The position numbers were made by a program, and so were the translations under genes. Under the pieces are notes generated by a model. That model was not told where the DNA came from and did no database searches. It was given only the letters and a program-made list of their open reading frames with translations. Positions 33,670-43,125 of a stretch of 64,000 nt of DNA are shown one piece after another; the stretch's first letter is position 1, and each line of letters opens with the position of its first letter. The stretch is from Salinimicrobium sp. TH3 (GTDB lineage: Bacteria > Bacteroidota > Bacteroidia > Flavobacteriales > Flavobacteriaceae): positions 62,001 to 126,000 of the forward strand of contig NZ_JAPONB010000009.1 in NCBI RefSeq assembly GCF_026676115.1, in the 5' to 3' direction.

Positions 33670-35514
33670 TTACTTTTTTGATCTTCTTCTTTTAATAGAA
33701 CTTTCAATGCTGCTGCTGCGGCCACCGCTCTTCTTTCCCTCGCGTCCGCCGGTTCCTGAGTCAGATGATCTTCTTTTCCCGGTTGAAGGAGAACTTGAAG
33801 ATCTTCTACGACCTTTATCTGCTCCTTTTGAGGATTTGTCAAAGCTGCGTTCGCCTTTATCTCTTCCTTTGTAACCACCACCGCCTTTGCGACCACCACC
33901 GCCACCGCTACGTTCCTTACCGGCGCTCTTTTTGGTGATCTCCACATTAATGTGACGTCCATTATGTTTAAAGTCCTGGAAAATTCTAATTACTTCCTCA
34001 GCTTTTGAACTGTCAACATTAAAAAAGGAGAAGCTGTCTTTTACTTCTACACGATTCACATCATCTCTTCCAAGATCCAAAGTAGCCTTAAGGAAATCCT
34101 TCAGACTCATCCAATCGAAATCGTCTTTTGCTCCAACGTTTATAAAGAACCTGGTGCTGTCACCTTCGTCCTCATAAACTTCCGTAGAACCTTTTGCATT
34201 AAGATCCTGTGCGTTGTTGTAGTAATTAAAGAATCTGGTGAATTCTACCGAAAAGAATTTTTTAAGAAGTTCTTCTTTTGTAAGGCCTTCAAAAAGTTCG
34301 GCTATACTAGGTAAATATTTATCGATCTCGTGGTTGATCTCGGTCTTGCTAATTTCATTAGCAAGATGAAAAAGTTGTACTTCACAGATCTCCCTACCAT
34401 CAGGGATTTCTTTTCTTTCGAAGGACTGACCAATAATTCGCTCTATACCTTTGATCTTTCTTGCTTCACTTTTGGAAACAATGACCATAGAAACTCCGCT
34501 TTTTCCGGCTCTTCCGGTACGGCCACTACGGTGAGTATAAGTTTCAATTTCATCGGGAAGCTGGTAGTTGATCACGTGAGTGATATCATCAACATCAATT
34601 CCGCGGGCAGCAACATCTGTAGCTACCAGCATCTGGATTTGTCTTCCCCTAAAGCTTTTCATTACCAGGTCACGTTGGTTCTGGCTAAGGTCACCGTGGA
34701 GTGCTGCAGCGTTGTATCCATCTTCGATCAACTGCTCCGCCACTTTTTGGGTGTCGCGTTTGGTACGACAAAAGATCACAGAGAAAATATCTGGATTGGC
34801 ATCTGCCAGTCTCTTTAATGCCGCATAACGGTCACGGGCATTAACGACAAAGTATTCGTGAGAAACATTTGATGTCCCCATGTTCTTGGTACCCACAGTG
34901 ATCTCAACGGGAGTACGCATAAATTTTTTGGCAATAGTAGAAACCTCCTTTGGCATAGTAGCCGAAAATAACCAGGTGCTCTTTTCTCTTGGGGTGTGAG
35001 AAAGGATTTCGGTAATGTCTTCATAGAATCCCATGTTCAGCATTTCATCTGCCTCATCAAGGATACAATACTCGATCGCCGAAATATCTACCAGTTTTCT
35101 ATTCACCATGTCCTGCATACGACCCGGGGTCGCAACAATGATCTGTGCTCCTTTTTTGATCAGGGAAGCCTGGTCTGTAATACTGGCACCACCGTAGATC
35201 GCTACGGTATTAAGGCCCTTGGAATATTTTGAGTAATTCTTTAATTCGTTGGTAATCTGTAAACACAACTCGCGGGTTGGAGAAAGAATAAGGCCCTGTG
35301 TCTTTCTGTTGTTTACATCAATCTTTTGGATAAGCGGAAATCCAAATGCTGCGGTTTTTCCGGTTCCTGTTTGTGCAAGGGCTACCATATCTGTATCCTC
35401 CTGCAATAAAATTGGGATTGCTTTTTCCTGTACTTCACTTGGGCTTTCAAAACCCATGTCTTTAATTGCCTGTAACAAGGCGTCATTCAATCCTAATAAT
35501 TCAAATTTATTCAT
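33670..35514 (-). CDS. DEAD-box ATP-dependent RNA helicase with basic Ser/Arg/Gly tail
   Basis: A 614-residue RNA helicase of the DeaD/CsdA type, unwinding RNA in ribosome assembly or cold response. The core has the Q motif, AQTGTGKT, PTRELCLQ, DEAD at about 153, SAT, the C-terminal HRSGRTGRAGKSG and a DbpA-type RNA-binding domain near 430-510 (VEVKDSFSFFNVDSSKAEEVI). From about 520 the protein is a low-complexity tail of Gly, Ser, Arg and Lys, likely disordered and RNA-binding. Lone gene. Confidence 0.94.
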   Translation of the reverse strand: MNKFELLGLNDALLQAIKDMGFESPSEVQEKAIPILLQEDTDMVALAQTGTGKTAAFGFPLIQKIDVNNRKTQGLILSPTRELCLQITNELKNYSKYSKGLNTVAIYGGASITDQASLIKKGAQIIVATPGRMQDMVNRKLVDISAIEYCILDEADEMLNMGFYEDITEILSHTPREKSTWLFSATMPKEVSTIAKKFMRTPVEITVGTKNMGTSNVSHEYFVVNARDRYAALKRLADANPDIFSVIFCRTKRDTQKVAEQLIEDGYNAAALHGDLSQNQRDLVMKSFRGRQIQMLVATDVAARGIDVDDITHVINYQLPDEIETYTHRSGRTGRAGKSGVSMVIVSKSEARKIKGIERIIGQSFERKEIPDGREICEVQLFHLANEISKTEINHEIDKYLPSIAELFEGLTKEELLKKFFSVEFTRFFNYYNNAQDLNAKGSTEVYEDEGDSTRFFINVGAKDDFDWMSLKDFLKATLDLGRDDVNRVEVKDSFSFFNVDSSKAEEVIRIFQDFKHNGRHINVEITKKSAGKERSGGGGGRKGGGGYKGRDKGERSFDKSSKGADKGRRRSSSSPSTGKRRSSDSGTGGREGKKSGGRSSSIESSIKRRRSKK

Positions 35515-35564
35515 ACATATCTAATAAGTTGCAAAGGTAAGGATTAGTTAGCAGCTTATTACAT

Positions 35565-36152
35565 TTAAATTTGTTCGCCTTTAGAGGTCATAAAGTCAAT
35601 AAGTTCGCGGGTTGCACGTGCGCGATGACTAATTTGCGATTTTTCTTCCAGGCTCATTTCGGCAAATGTGACCTGTTTTCCTTCGGCTTGAAAGACAGGA
35701 TCATAGCCAAAACCCTGTAGTCCCTTCCTCTCAAAAATGATACTTCCGGAACAAATTCCGGTGAAGGTGTGGAGCTTTCCTTTTAGATGAAGTGCAATTA
35801 CTGTTTTAAAACGTGCACTGCGATCTTCTTTTCCTTCCAATTCCTTCAATAGCTTGTCAATATTGGCCTCGCTGCTTTTTTCTTCCCCTGCATACCTGGC
35901 CGAATATACCCCGGGAGCACCGTTCAAGGCATTAACCTCCAGGCCGGTATCATCGGCAAAACAATCGTAACCGTAATTTTTTTTCACATATTCGGCCTTT
36001 TGAACGGCATTGCCTTCAATTGTGGGTGCAGTTTCAGGGATGTCTTCGGTACAGCCGATCTCCTCCAGCGAAAGCAACTTTATTTCCTTCGGAAGCAAAG
36101 CCTGCACTTCTTTCAATTTGTTTTTATTATTGGTAGCGAATACTAATTTCAT
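35565..36152 (-). CDS. rdgB: non-canonical purine NTP pyrophosphatase (RdgB/HAM1)
   Basis: A 195-residue house-cleaning enzyme that hydrolyses XTP, ITP and dITP to the monophosphate, keeping them out of DNA. It opens KLVFATNNKNKLKEVQALLP, has the active-site FADDTGLEVNALNGAPGVYSARYAG block and GYDPVFQAEGKQVTFAEMSLEEKSQISHR near the end, all standard. It is 6 nt after rlmH, forming a two-gene operon divergent from nadC. Confidence 0.95.
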   Translation of the reverse strand: MKLVFATNNKNKLKEVQALLPKEIKLLSLEEIGCTEDIPETAPTIEGNAVQKAEYVKKNYGYDCFADDTGLEVNALNGAPGVYSARYAGEEKSSEANIDKLLKELEGKEDRSARFKTVIALHLKGKLHTFTGICSGSIIFERKGLQGFGYDPVFQAEGKQVTFAEMSLEEKSQISHRARATRELIDFMTSKGEQI

Positions 36153-36158
36153 GAGAAT

Positions 36159-36632
36159 TTATTTGTGATGGTAAGGTTCATTCCGAAGGATGGTAAAAGC
36201 CCTGTAAAGCTGCTCCACAAAGAATAACCTAACCATTTGGTGTGAAAATGTCATTTTTGAGAGGGATAATTTCCCATTGGCCCGCGAGTAGACTTCTTCT
36301 GAAAAGCCATACGGGCCGCCAATGATAAAGATAAGTTGCTTCATCCCACTGTTTAACCGCTTTTGAATATATTCCGAAAAACCTTCAGAGGAAAACTGCT
36401 TTCCGTTCTCATCCAGCAGCACTACAAAGTCTGAAGGAGAAAGCTTATCCAGGATCTGCTTTCCTTCCGCAGTTTTTTGCTGGTCAAGAGAAAGGTTTTT
36501 TGTCTTTTTAAGATCGGGGATGACCTCAAGTTCAAATTTGTTATAATGTCCAAGCCTGTTGACGTAGGTGTCGATGAGGTTTTGTAGGGCGGCATCATCG
36601 GTTTTCCCTATTGTCAGCAATTTTATGGTCAT
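36159..36632 (-). CDS. rlmH: 23S rRNA pseudouridine-1915 N3-methyltransferase
   Basis: A 157-residue SPOUT methyltransferase acting on helix 69 of 23S rRNA in the assembled 70S ribosome. The SAM site IFIIGGPYGFSEEV and the C-terminal KMTFSHQMVRLFFVEQLYRAFTILRNEPYHH are family hallmarks. The start is the ATG giving MTIKLLTIGK, which fits the family length; a longer frame runs back across the divergent promoter and into the nadC start. Confidence 0.95.
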   Translation of the reverse strand: MTIKLLTIGKTDDAALQNLIDTYVNRLGHYNKFELEVIPDLKKTKNLSLDQQKTAEGKQILDKLSPSDFVVLLDENGKQFSSEGFSEYIQKRLNSGMKQLIFIIGGPYGFSEEVYSRANGKLSLSKMTFSHQMVRLFFVEQLYRAFTILRNEPYHHK

Positions 36633-36682
36633 GATAAGATTTAAGTGTTTACTTTGTAACTTTAGCAAAAATAGGCACTGCA

Positions 36683-37540
36683 ATGATTTCTAAAGAACAA
36701 TTTGAAAAGGAAATTGAAATAATAATTGAAAATGCGTTAAGAGAAGACATAGGAGATGGAGACCACAGCTCCCTTGCTTGCATTCCAGGAACCGCCCGGG
36801 GTAAGGCTAAACTTTTGGTGAAAGATGCAGGTATTCTTGCAGGAGTCGATTTTGCACGAAGAGTTTTTGAAAAAGTGGATCCCGAAATGAAGATGGACGT
36901 CCAGATCCAGGACGGCAGCCGCATTAAACCAAGAGATATTGTATTTTATGTGGAAGGGTCTTCACAGTCGATCCTCAAAGCCGAAAGACTGGTGTTAAAC
37001 GCTATGCAGAGAATGAGTGCCATAGCCACTAAAACCCGGACTTTTGCCGAAAAACTTGAGGGCACCGGCACCAGGATCCTCGATACCAGGAAAACCACTC
37101 CCGGTATTCGTGCGCTGGAGAAATGGGCCGTAAAGATTGGAGGAGGAGAAAATCATCGTTTCGCACTATACGATATGATCATGCTTAAGGACAATCACAT
37201 TGACTTTGCAGGAGGCATAGAAAAAGCAATAGCCAAAACTCATAAATATCTTGCCGATCATAAACTGAATCTAAAGATCATCGTGGAGGCCAGGAATATT
37301 CATGAAATTAAACAGATCCTGGATGCTGGTGGTGTAGACCGAATTTTACTGGATAACTTTAACTATGATGAAACCCGTGAAGCTGTGGAGTTGATCGACA
37401 AACGTTGTGAAACCGAATCCAGTGGGGGCATAACCCTGGAAACTGCCAGGAAGTATGCCGAATGCGGTGTCGATTTTATCTCCAGTGGTGCGCTAACACA
37501 TTCAGTTTACAACCTGGACCTTAGTTTAAAGGCCTTGTAG
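36683..37540 (+). CDS. nadC: nicotinate-nucleotide pyrophosphorylase (carboxylating)
   Basis: A 285-residue quinolinate phosphoribosyltransferase, making nicotinate mononucleotide from quinolinate and PRPP in de novo NAD synthesis. The blocks ALREDIGDGDHSS, NAMQRMSAIATKTR, DTRKTTPGIRALEKWAVKIGGG and RILLDNFNYDE, ending with VDFISSGALTHS, are all present, with the Arg and Lys phosphate ligands intact. It leads a plus-strand run (nadC, YihY, chalcone-isomerase-like, priA) and is divergent from rlmH. Confidence 0.96.
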   Translation: MISKEQFEKEIEIIIENALREDIGDGDHSSLACIPGTARGKAKLLVKDAGILAGVDFARRVFEKVDPEMKMDVQIQDGSRIKPRDIVFYVEGSSQSILKAERLVLNAMQRMSAIATKTRTFAEKLEGTGTRILDTRKTTPGIRALEKWAVKIGGGENHRFALYDMIMLKDNHIDFAGGIEKAIAKTHKYLADHKLNLKIIVEARNIHEIKQILDAGGVDRILLDNFNYDETREAVELIDKRCETESSGGITLETARKYAECGVDFISSGALTHSVYNLDLSLKAL

Positions 37541-37543
37541 TAC

Positions 37544-38464
37544 ATGAGCAACGGCGAGAAAACAACTACAAGGAAAAAGGAAGGTTTCACCTACTGGTGG
37601 ACAAGCCGGGCAAAAAATATTATCCTGCCCGGGTTTGAAGGACTTTCCCTTTATGATTTGTATATTATTTTTTACGCCGGGTTGGTTAAAGGGACGTTTT
37701 CGGCAAGAGCAAGTGCCATTTCTTTCAGCTTTTTCATGGCTCTCTTTCCTTTTTTGCTATTTATTCTTAACCTCATTCCCTTTATAAATTTTATTGACGA
37801 TTTCCAGCTGGAATTTTTGGCTTTTATTGACTCTTTGCTTCCGCCGGAAACCAGCGAATTCTTCAATGACATTTTTTATGATATCGCAGCACGCAAAAGG
37901 GGAGGTCTTCTTTCTATAGTTTTTTTGCTGTCCATTTTTCTTATGGCAAATGGCGTAAATGCGGTGTTTACGGGTTTTGAGTTCTCATATCATACCAAAA
38001 AAAACCGCTCAATAATCAGGCAATACATTATAGCTGTGGGGGTTTCTTTAATTCTGGCCCTCTTATTGCTGATAACAGTAGTAGTATGGGTATATCTCAC
38101 TTATTTAACCGAAGATCTTAAAATGCTTCAGGTTGTGAATGATGCGGTGATGTGGGCAAATTTGGGGAGGTATATCATTTTTACAATAATGATCTATTTG
38201 GCCGTAGCAACCTTATATTATTTCGGAACCAAAGAGAGCCGGTTAAGTCGGTTCTTTTCAATAGGAGCTTTCTTTTGTACTATCTTTATTTTATTGAATA
38301 CTTATTTATTTGGGCTGTATATTGAAAACTTTTCTGCTTATAACGAATTGTATGGTTCAATTGGGGCATTATTGATCTTAATGTTCTATATATGGATTAA
38401 TTCTAATATATTGTTGCTCGGTTTTGAACTCAATGCTTCCTTCATGAAGCTTAAAAGAAAATGA
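37544..38464 (+). CDS. YihY/BrkB family inner-membrane protein
   Basis: A 306-residue membrane protein with six hydrophobic helices and the family motifs SARASAISFSFFMALFPFLLF and the late NSNILLLGFELNASF. The family was once called RNase BN, which is now known to be wrong; its role is unknown. The start is 3 nt after the nadC stop, and the stop lies next to the leader of the chalcone-isomerase-like gene, so all three are probably on one message. Confidence 0.9.
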   Translation: MSNGEKTTTRKKEGFTYWWTSRAKNIILPGFEGLSLYDLYIIFYAGLVKGTFSARASAISFSFFMALFPFLLFILNLIPFINFIDDFQLEFLAFIDSLLPPETSEFFNDIFYDIAARKRGGLLSIVFLLSIFLMANGVNAVFTGFEFSYHTKKNRSIIRQYIIAVGVSLILALLLLITVVVWVYLTYLTEDLKMLQVVNDAVMWANLGRYIIFTIMIYLAVATLYYFGTKESRLSRFFSIGAFFCTIFILLNTYLFGLYIENFSAYNELYGSIGALLILMFYIWINSNILLLGFELNASFMKLKRK

Positions 38465-38493
38465 AAATATTATTTAATTTAAAAACTCAAATT

Positions 38494-39057
38494 ATGAAGA
38501 ACCTGCTTTTATTATTAATGGCTGTTGTGGTTTCCTCTACAGCGGTAGCGCAGAAAAAAGTTGGAGGAGTAACTCTTCCTGCAACTCAAACGTTTCAAAA
38601 TCACAACCTGCAGCTCAATGGGGCAGGAGTGAGAGAGAAACTATGGATTGACCTCTATGCTGCCGGACTTTACCTGGATCAAAAGAATCAAAACGCCCAG
38701 GAGATACTTAATGCAGATAAACCTATGGCTATAAAACTTCATATTGTTTCTAAATTGATCACCAGTGATAAAATGGTAGAGGCAGTGACCGAAGGTTTTG
38801 AGAATTCCACTAATGGAAATACTGCACCAATACAGGATGAAATCAACCAGCTTTTAGGCTTTTTTAGAGAAGACATTCAAAAAAATGACATTTTTGATTT
38901 GGTTTACCTTCCAAATAAAGGAGTTGTGGCATTTAAGAACGGGAAAGAACGTGGCGTGGTGACTGGAAAGGACTTCAAAAAAGCTCTTTTTGGCATCTGG
39001 TTGTCCAACAGGCCTGCAGATGATGGTCTAAGAGATGATCTCTTGGCTCCTAACTAA
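38494..39057 (+). CDS. secreted chalcone-isomerase-like protein
   Basis: A 187-residue periplasmic protein with a signal peptide ending after AVAQ. The mature part has the chalcone-isomerase-like fold seen in bacteria and plants (PF16036-like): LNGAGVREKLWIDLYAAGLYLDQ, then KPMAIKLHIVS and GVVTGKDFKKALFGIWLSNRPAD. Bacterial members are thought to bind fatty acids rather than isomerise flavonoids. I choose the ATG giving MKNLLLLLM; an ATG 11 codons earlier overlaps the yihY stop. Confidence 0.87.
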   Translation: MKNLLLLLMAVVVSSTAVAQKKVGGVTLPATQTFQNHNLQLNGAGVREKLWIDLYAAGLYLDQKNQNAQEILNADKPMAIKLHIVSKLITSDKMVEAVTEGFENSTNGNTAPIQDEINQLLGFFREDIQKNDIFDLVYLPNKGVVAFKNGKERGVVTGKDFKKALFGIWLSNRPADDGLRDDLLAPN

Positions 39058-39076
39058 TATTTGTACTACAAACTTT

Positions 39077-39110
39077 AATAAACCATTCTTCTGGAATGGT
39101 TTATTTTTTT
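39077..39110 (+). terminator. intrinsic terminator after the chalcone-isomerase-like gene
   Basis: AATAAACCATTC (39077-39088) and GAATGGTTTATT (39094-39105) form a perfect 12-bp stem over a 5-nt loop, followed by T residues. A TATTTTTG box at 39125-39132 lies just after it, a likely -7 element for priA. Confidence 0.88.
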
Positions 39111-39152
39111 GTCCTAAATCCTGCTATTTTTGCTTAAAACCCGGGCTTCAAA

Positions 39153-41606
39153 ATGTCATTTTTCATCAATGTAATTCTACCGCTTCCACTGGAGAAGCAT
39201 TTTACCTACAGTGTTTCTCTAGATGAGGCTCAATTCCTCAAGCCCGGAATGCGCGTAGCAGTTCCTTTCGGAAAATCAAAGATCTACACAGGAATTGTTT
39301 CTGAAGTTCACCAAATTCCTCCGTCGGTTTATGAAGCTAAGCCCATTGAGCAGATCCTGGATAAAGCTCCTGTAGTAACTGAATCTCAGCTGAAGTTCTG
39401 GAGCTGGATAGCCTCCTATTATATGTGTGCTGAAGGGGAAGTGCTTCGCGCAGCTATTCCCAGTGCTTTTCTTTTGGAGAGTGAAACCATTGTGCAGTTG
39501 CTTAATGGGGTGCAGGTAAATGATGAGCAATTGAGCGATGATGAATTCCTTCTTTTTGAAGCCCTGCAGGCACAATCGTCTTTAAAGATCAATGAAATTA
39601 TTCAGCTGCTGGACAAGAAAACGGTGCTTCCTGTGATCAATTCTCTCGTAGAGAAGAAAGTCGTAGTTGTTAATCAGGAGATATATGAGCAGTACAAGCC
39701 GAAGATTGAGCGTTATGTAAGATTGCATGAGCGATTCTCTGAGGAAGGTCCTATGCACGAATTGCTTGACCAGCTTAGCCGGGCACCCAAACAAAGAGAG
39801 GTGATTTTCACCCTTTTTGGAATGGCTGGAAAAGGGAAGGCTTCAGTGAAGATATCAGAATTAACAAAAAAAAGTGGGGCTTCAGCAGGAGTGATCAAAT
39901 CTCTTATTGATAAAGCTATACTTGAGGAACTAAAAATCGAAACCTCAAGATTTAATCCCGACCTGGAAGAAGTCTCGGGTAGAGTGCAGCTCAATGATCA
40001 TCAACAACAGGCTTTAGAGGAGATTGAAACCTCATTTGAAACTCAGGATGTTTGTTTGCTTCACGGAATTACCTCTTCGGGTAAAACCGAGATATACGTA
40101 GAGCTTATCGAAAAAGCCATTTCCCAGGGGAAACAGGTGTTGTACCTCCTTCCGGAAATTGCCCTTACCGCTCAACTTATTGCGAGACTTCAGAATTATT
40201 TTGGGGAACAGGTGCTCATTTACCACAGTAAATATTCTGTAAATGAAAGGGTGGAAGTGTATCAAAATGTACTTCGGAATAAAGAAAACGCACGAATAGT
40301 GATTGGCGTACGCTCCAGTATTTTTCTTCCTTTTCATGATTTGGGATTAATTATAGTAGATGAGGAACACGAATCCACTTTTAAGCAATATGATCCTGCG
40401 CCTAGGTATCATGCCCGGGATGTTGCCGTAGTATTAGGGAAGATGCAGGACGCCAAAGTTCTTTTAGGTTCTGCGACCCCTTCCCTGGAATCTTATTTTA
40501 ATGCCGATCATTCTAAATATGGACTGGTTAATCTCGATCGCCGGTATGGAGATGTGCTCTTACCCGAAATTGAAATTGTGGATATTAAGGAAAAGCACCG
40601 TAAGAAACGTATGACCGGGCATTTCTCAGACAGGCTGCTGGAGGAGATAAGGGAAACCCTAAGCAATAATGAGCAGGTGATACTTTTTCAAAACAGGCGG
40701 GGTTTTAGTCCTATCCTGGAGTGCAATACCTGTGGGCATTCTCCACAATGTCCTAATTGCGATGTTAGTCTTACTTTTCACAGCCATAACAATCAATTGC
40801 GCTGTCATTATTGTGGTTATCATATGGCAATGCAACAAAAATGTATGGCCTGCGATAGTGTAGAGCTTTCCACAAAGGGTTTTGGCACCGAAAAGGTGGA
40901 GACCGAACTCAAAGCTCTTTTTCCGGAACATAAGATTGGGAGAATGGACCTGGATACCACCCGGGGAAAATATGGGTATGAGAAAATAATTTCTGCATTT
41001 GAAAATGAGGAAATAGATATCCTGGTGGGAACGCAAATGGTCACTAAAGGTCTTGATTTTAGAAATGTTAGGCTGGTGGGAATAATGAATGCCGATACGC
41101 TGCTTAATTTCCCCGACTTTAGGGCGCATGAGCGAAGTTTTCAATTAATGCTGCAGGTAGCAGGCCGTGCAGGGCGTACAGAGAAAAGAGGGCTGGTGCT
41201 TATTCAAACCTATAATCCTCATCATCAAATTGTGCAGCAGGTTTCTACCAACAGTTATCATGAGATGTACAGGGAGCAGCTTGAAGAGAGGCGGAACTAT
41301 AAATATCCCCCATTTTACAGGCTTATAAGGATCACTCTTAAGGGCCGGGATTATAGCAGGGTAAACGAGGGAGCGGACTGGCTTGCCATTTCTCTAAAAA
41401 ATACTTTCAGGGAAAATGTTTTAGGACCGGAATTTCCGCCGGTTGCGAGAATAAGGAATGAATACTACAAGAATATTCTTATAAAAATTCCGCAGGGACA
41501 ATCTTTATCTAAAACAAAAGATCTTATTGGCAGAATCCTTCAAAGCTTTAAAGCAATTGGAGCTTACAGGGGAGTAAAGACAGTAATAAATGTTGATCCT
41601 TATTGA
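39153..41606 (+). CDS. priA: primosomal replication helicase PriA
   Basis: An 817-residue restart helicase that binds collapsed forks and loads the replicative helicase. In order: the 3'-DNA-binding domain (to about 100), a winged helix region, Walker A GITSSGKTEIY near 303, DEEH, the zinc region with eight cysteines (CNTCGHSPQCPNCD, then CHYCGY and CMACDS, about 525-570) and the C-terminal helicase block VAGRAGRTEKRG. Complete in length. Its last codons overlap the convergent regulator gene by 7 nt. A palindrome copy covers its start codon. Confidence 0.96.
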   Translation: MSFFINVILPLPLEKHFTYSVSLDEAQFLKPGMRVAVPFGKSKIYTGIVSEVHQIPPSVYEAKPIEQILDKAPVVTESQLKFWSWIASYYMCAEGEVLRAAIPSAFLLESETIVQLLNGVQVNDEQLSDDEFLLFEALQAQSSLKINEIIQLLDKKTVLPVINSLVEKKVVVVNQEIYEQYKPKIERYVRLHERFSEEGPMHELLDQLSRAPKQREVIFTLFGMAGKGKASVKISELTKKSGASAGVIKSLIDKAILEELKIETSRFNPDLEEVSGRVQLNDHQQQALEEIETSFETQDVCLLHGITSSGKTEIYVELIEKAISQGKQVLYLLPEIALTAQLIARLQNYFGEQVLIYHSKYSVNERVEVYQNVLRNKENARIVIGVRSSIFLPFHDLGLIIVDEEHESTFKQYDPAPRYHARDVAVVLGKMQDAKVLLGSATPSLESYFNADHSKYGLVNLDRRYGDVLLPEIEIVDIKEKHRKKRMTGHFSDRLLEEIRETLSNNEQVILFQNRRGFSPILECNTCGHSPQCPNCDVSLTFHSHNNQLRCHYCGYHMAMQQKCMACDSVELSTKGFGTEKVETELKALFPEHKIGRMDLDTTRGKYGYEKIISAFENEEIDILVGTQMVTKGLDFRNVRLVGIMNADTLLNFPDFRAHERSFQLMLQVAGRAGRTEKRGLVLIQTYNPHHQIVQQVSTNSYHEMYREQLEERRNYKYPPFYRLIRITLKGRDYSRVNEGADWLAISLKNTFRENVLGPEFPPVARIRNEYYKNILIKIPQGQSLSKTKDLIGRILQSFKAIGAYRGVKTVINVDPY

Positions 41607-42310
41607 TTGGCAGCAAGTGCTTCAATAAGATTGGATTTTTTGTGTCGGCTCAATGGAATTTGCTGCTTGTCGATCTCGATATTTCTGCTGTTATAACGTT
41701 CTATCTTATCGAGATTAACAATGTAGGATTTATGGATCCTTAAAAATTTGTTTGAGGGCAATTGGCTCTCAAAAGATTTCATGGTAGCTAATACTACAAA
41801 ATTATCTTTCTCGGTAACAAATTTAACATAATCCCCAAGAGCTTCAATATACTTAAGCTTGTTAAGAAAAACCTTACGGTTCTTCAGGTTGCTTTTTACA
41901 AAGATGTAGTTGTCATCTTCTGGTGGAGCACCATCGTGTTTAAGGCGATATAGGTTGATAGCTTTTGAAACTGCGTTGAGAAACCGGTCTTTGGAAATAG
42001 GCTTATGCAAATAGTCTACAGCATCATAGTCAAAGGCCTTGAAAGCGTACTTTGTCTTACCGGTTACAAAGATGATCTGTGGTTTATTAGGAAGATCATC
42101 CAACAGGTCAAACCCAGAAAGAATAGGCATTTCTATGTCAAGAAAGATAAGATCTACTTCGGTATCGAGTAGTCCATTCTTGGTTTCAATGGCATTGTTA
42201 TATTCGGCCACGAGTTTGAGATTGGAATGATCTTTTATTAGCCTGACAATAGAAAGTCTTTGCAAGCTTGAATCATCAACGACCGCACATTTGAGTATAA
42301 CTTCTTCCAC
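41600..42310 (-). CDS. LytTR-type response regulator
   Basis: A 236-residue regulator. The receiver domain (about 6-125) has the acidic pair D12/D13, phospho-acceptor Asp58 in LIFLDIEMP, Thr83 and Lys103. The LytTR DNA-binding domain (about 130-232) has the RIHKSYIVNLDKIERYN and IPLSRHKK blocks; it binds DNA as a 10-strand beta fold. No histidine kinase gene is next to it, so it is an orphan; such kinases are often elsewhere in the flavobacterial genome. It is divergent from the rpsF operon. Confidence 0.93.
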   Translation of the reverse strand: MEEVILKCAVVDDSSLQRLSIVRLIKDHSNLKLVAEYNNAIETKNGLLDTEVDLIFLDIEMPILSGFDLLDDLPNKPQIIFVTGKTKYAFKAFDYDAVDYLHKPISKDRFLNAVSKAINLYRLKHDGAPPEDDNYIFVKSNLKNRKVFLNKLKYIEALGDYVKFVTEKDNFVVLATMKSFESQLPSNKFLRIHKSYIVNLDKIERYNSRNIEIDKQQIPLSRHKKSNLIEALAANQ

Positions 42311-42415
42311 TTATAATCGGTTAGTATTAGCAATAATAAATAAAAAAAATCATAAAAAAAAGGAAAAAGGGATTTCATCGATTAAAAAAGACAGTTTGGC
42401 TAAAAGGTTTCTATT

Positions 42416-42445
42416 TTGTAATATTAAAGAATAGTGTTACTTTTG
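42416..42445 (+). promoter_or_regulatory. Bacteroidota-type promoter of the rpsF operon
   Basis: TTG at 42416-42418, a 19-nt spacer and TACTTTTG at 42438-42445, followed by CAGCC, like the other ribosomal promoters in the window. The leader is about 25 nt. Confidence 0.7.
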
Positions 42446-42474
42446 CAGCCAATTTAATTTAAAGTAAATTTTTT

Positions 42475-42813
42475 ATGAATCATTATGAAACTGTTTTCAT
42501 CTTGAATCCCGTTTTATCTGACGACCAGATAAAGGAAACAGTTAAGAAATACGAAGATTTTCTTGTTTCTAACGGTGCCGAGATGATATCAAAAGAGAAC
42601 TGGGGGCTAAAAAAATTAGCTTATCCAATTCAGCACAAAAAAAGTGGTTTTTACCACCTTTTTGAATTCACCGCTCCTGGTGAAGCGATTAACCCACTTG
42701 AGGTAGAATTCAGAAGAGATGAGCGCATGATGCGTTACCTAACTGTGAAGTTGGATAAGCATGCTGTTGCCTGGGCTGAGAAGAGAAGAAACAGAAACAA
42801 AGAAAAAGCGTAA
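42475..42813 (+). CDS. rpsF: 30S ribosomal protein S6
   Basis: A 112-residue protein of the small-subunit platform, opening MNHYETVFILNPVLSDDQI and with ENWGLKKLAYPIQHKKSGFYHL and RRDERMMRYLTVKLDKHA, all typical of S6. First gene of the rpsF-rpsR-rplI operon, in which S6 and S18 bind the ribosome together. The single-strand binding protein gene often found between S6 and S18 is absent, as usual in this phylum. Confidence 0.97.
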   Translation: MNHYETVFILNPVLSDDQIKETVKKYEDFLVSNGAEMISKENWGLKKLAYPIQHKKSGFYHLFEFTAPGEAINPLEVEFRRDERMMRYLTVKLDKHAVAWAEKRRNRNKEKA

Positions 42814-42816
42814 GGT

Positions 42817-43113
42817 ATGTCATCAATTGAACAACAAGCTAAAGGAAAGAAAGATGGAGAGATCAGGTATCTTACTCCTCTAAATATTGAGACCAGCAAG
42901 ACAAAGAAATACTGTCGTTTTAAAAGATCCGGGATCAAGTACATTGATTACAAGGATCCAGATTTCTTAATGAGTTTTGTAAACGAACAGGGGAAATTAT
43001 TGCCTCGTCGTTTGACCGGAACTTCTTTGAAATATCAAAGAAAAGTGGCTGTAGCTGTTAAACGTGCACGTCATTTAGCATTAATGCCTTATGTTGGCGA
43101 TTTACTAAAATAA
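42817..43113 (+). CDS. rpsR: 30S ribosomal protein S18
   Basis: A 98-residue protein that pairs with S6 on the platform. It has the S18 core [18 protein letters not shown]-like block, [20 protein letters not shown] and the basic end [21 protein letters not shown]. The N-terminal 20 residues are a flavobacterial extension compared with E. coli S18. It starts 3 nt after the S6 stop. Confidence 0.97.
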   Translation: MSSIEQQAKGKKDGEIRYLTPLNIETSKTKKYCRFKRSGIKYIDYKDPDFLMSFVNEQGKLLPRRLTGTSLKYQRKVAVAVKRARHLALMPYVGDLLK

Positions 43114-43125
43114 AAAGGGGCTATT

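Noticed and set aside
33636-33962. 108-codon minus-strand frame, Val/Ala/Arg rich, over the helicase tail
   Set aside because: Out-of-frame reading of the repetitive Gly/Ser/Arg codons of the helicase tail.
34330-34818. 162-codon plus-strand frame inside the DEAD-box helicase gene
   Set aside because: Antisense to the conserved helicase core and without family motifs.
40659-41144. 161-codon minus-strand frame inside priA
   Set aside because: Fully antisense to well-conserved PriA zinc and helicase motifs, with no recognisable protein pattern; a shadow of the real gene.
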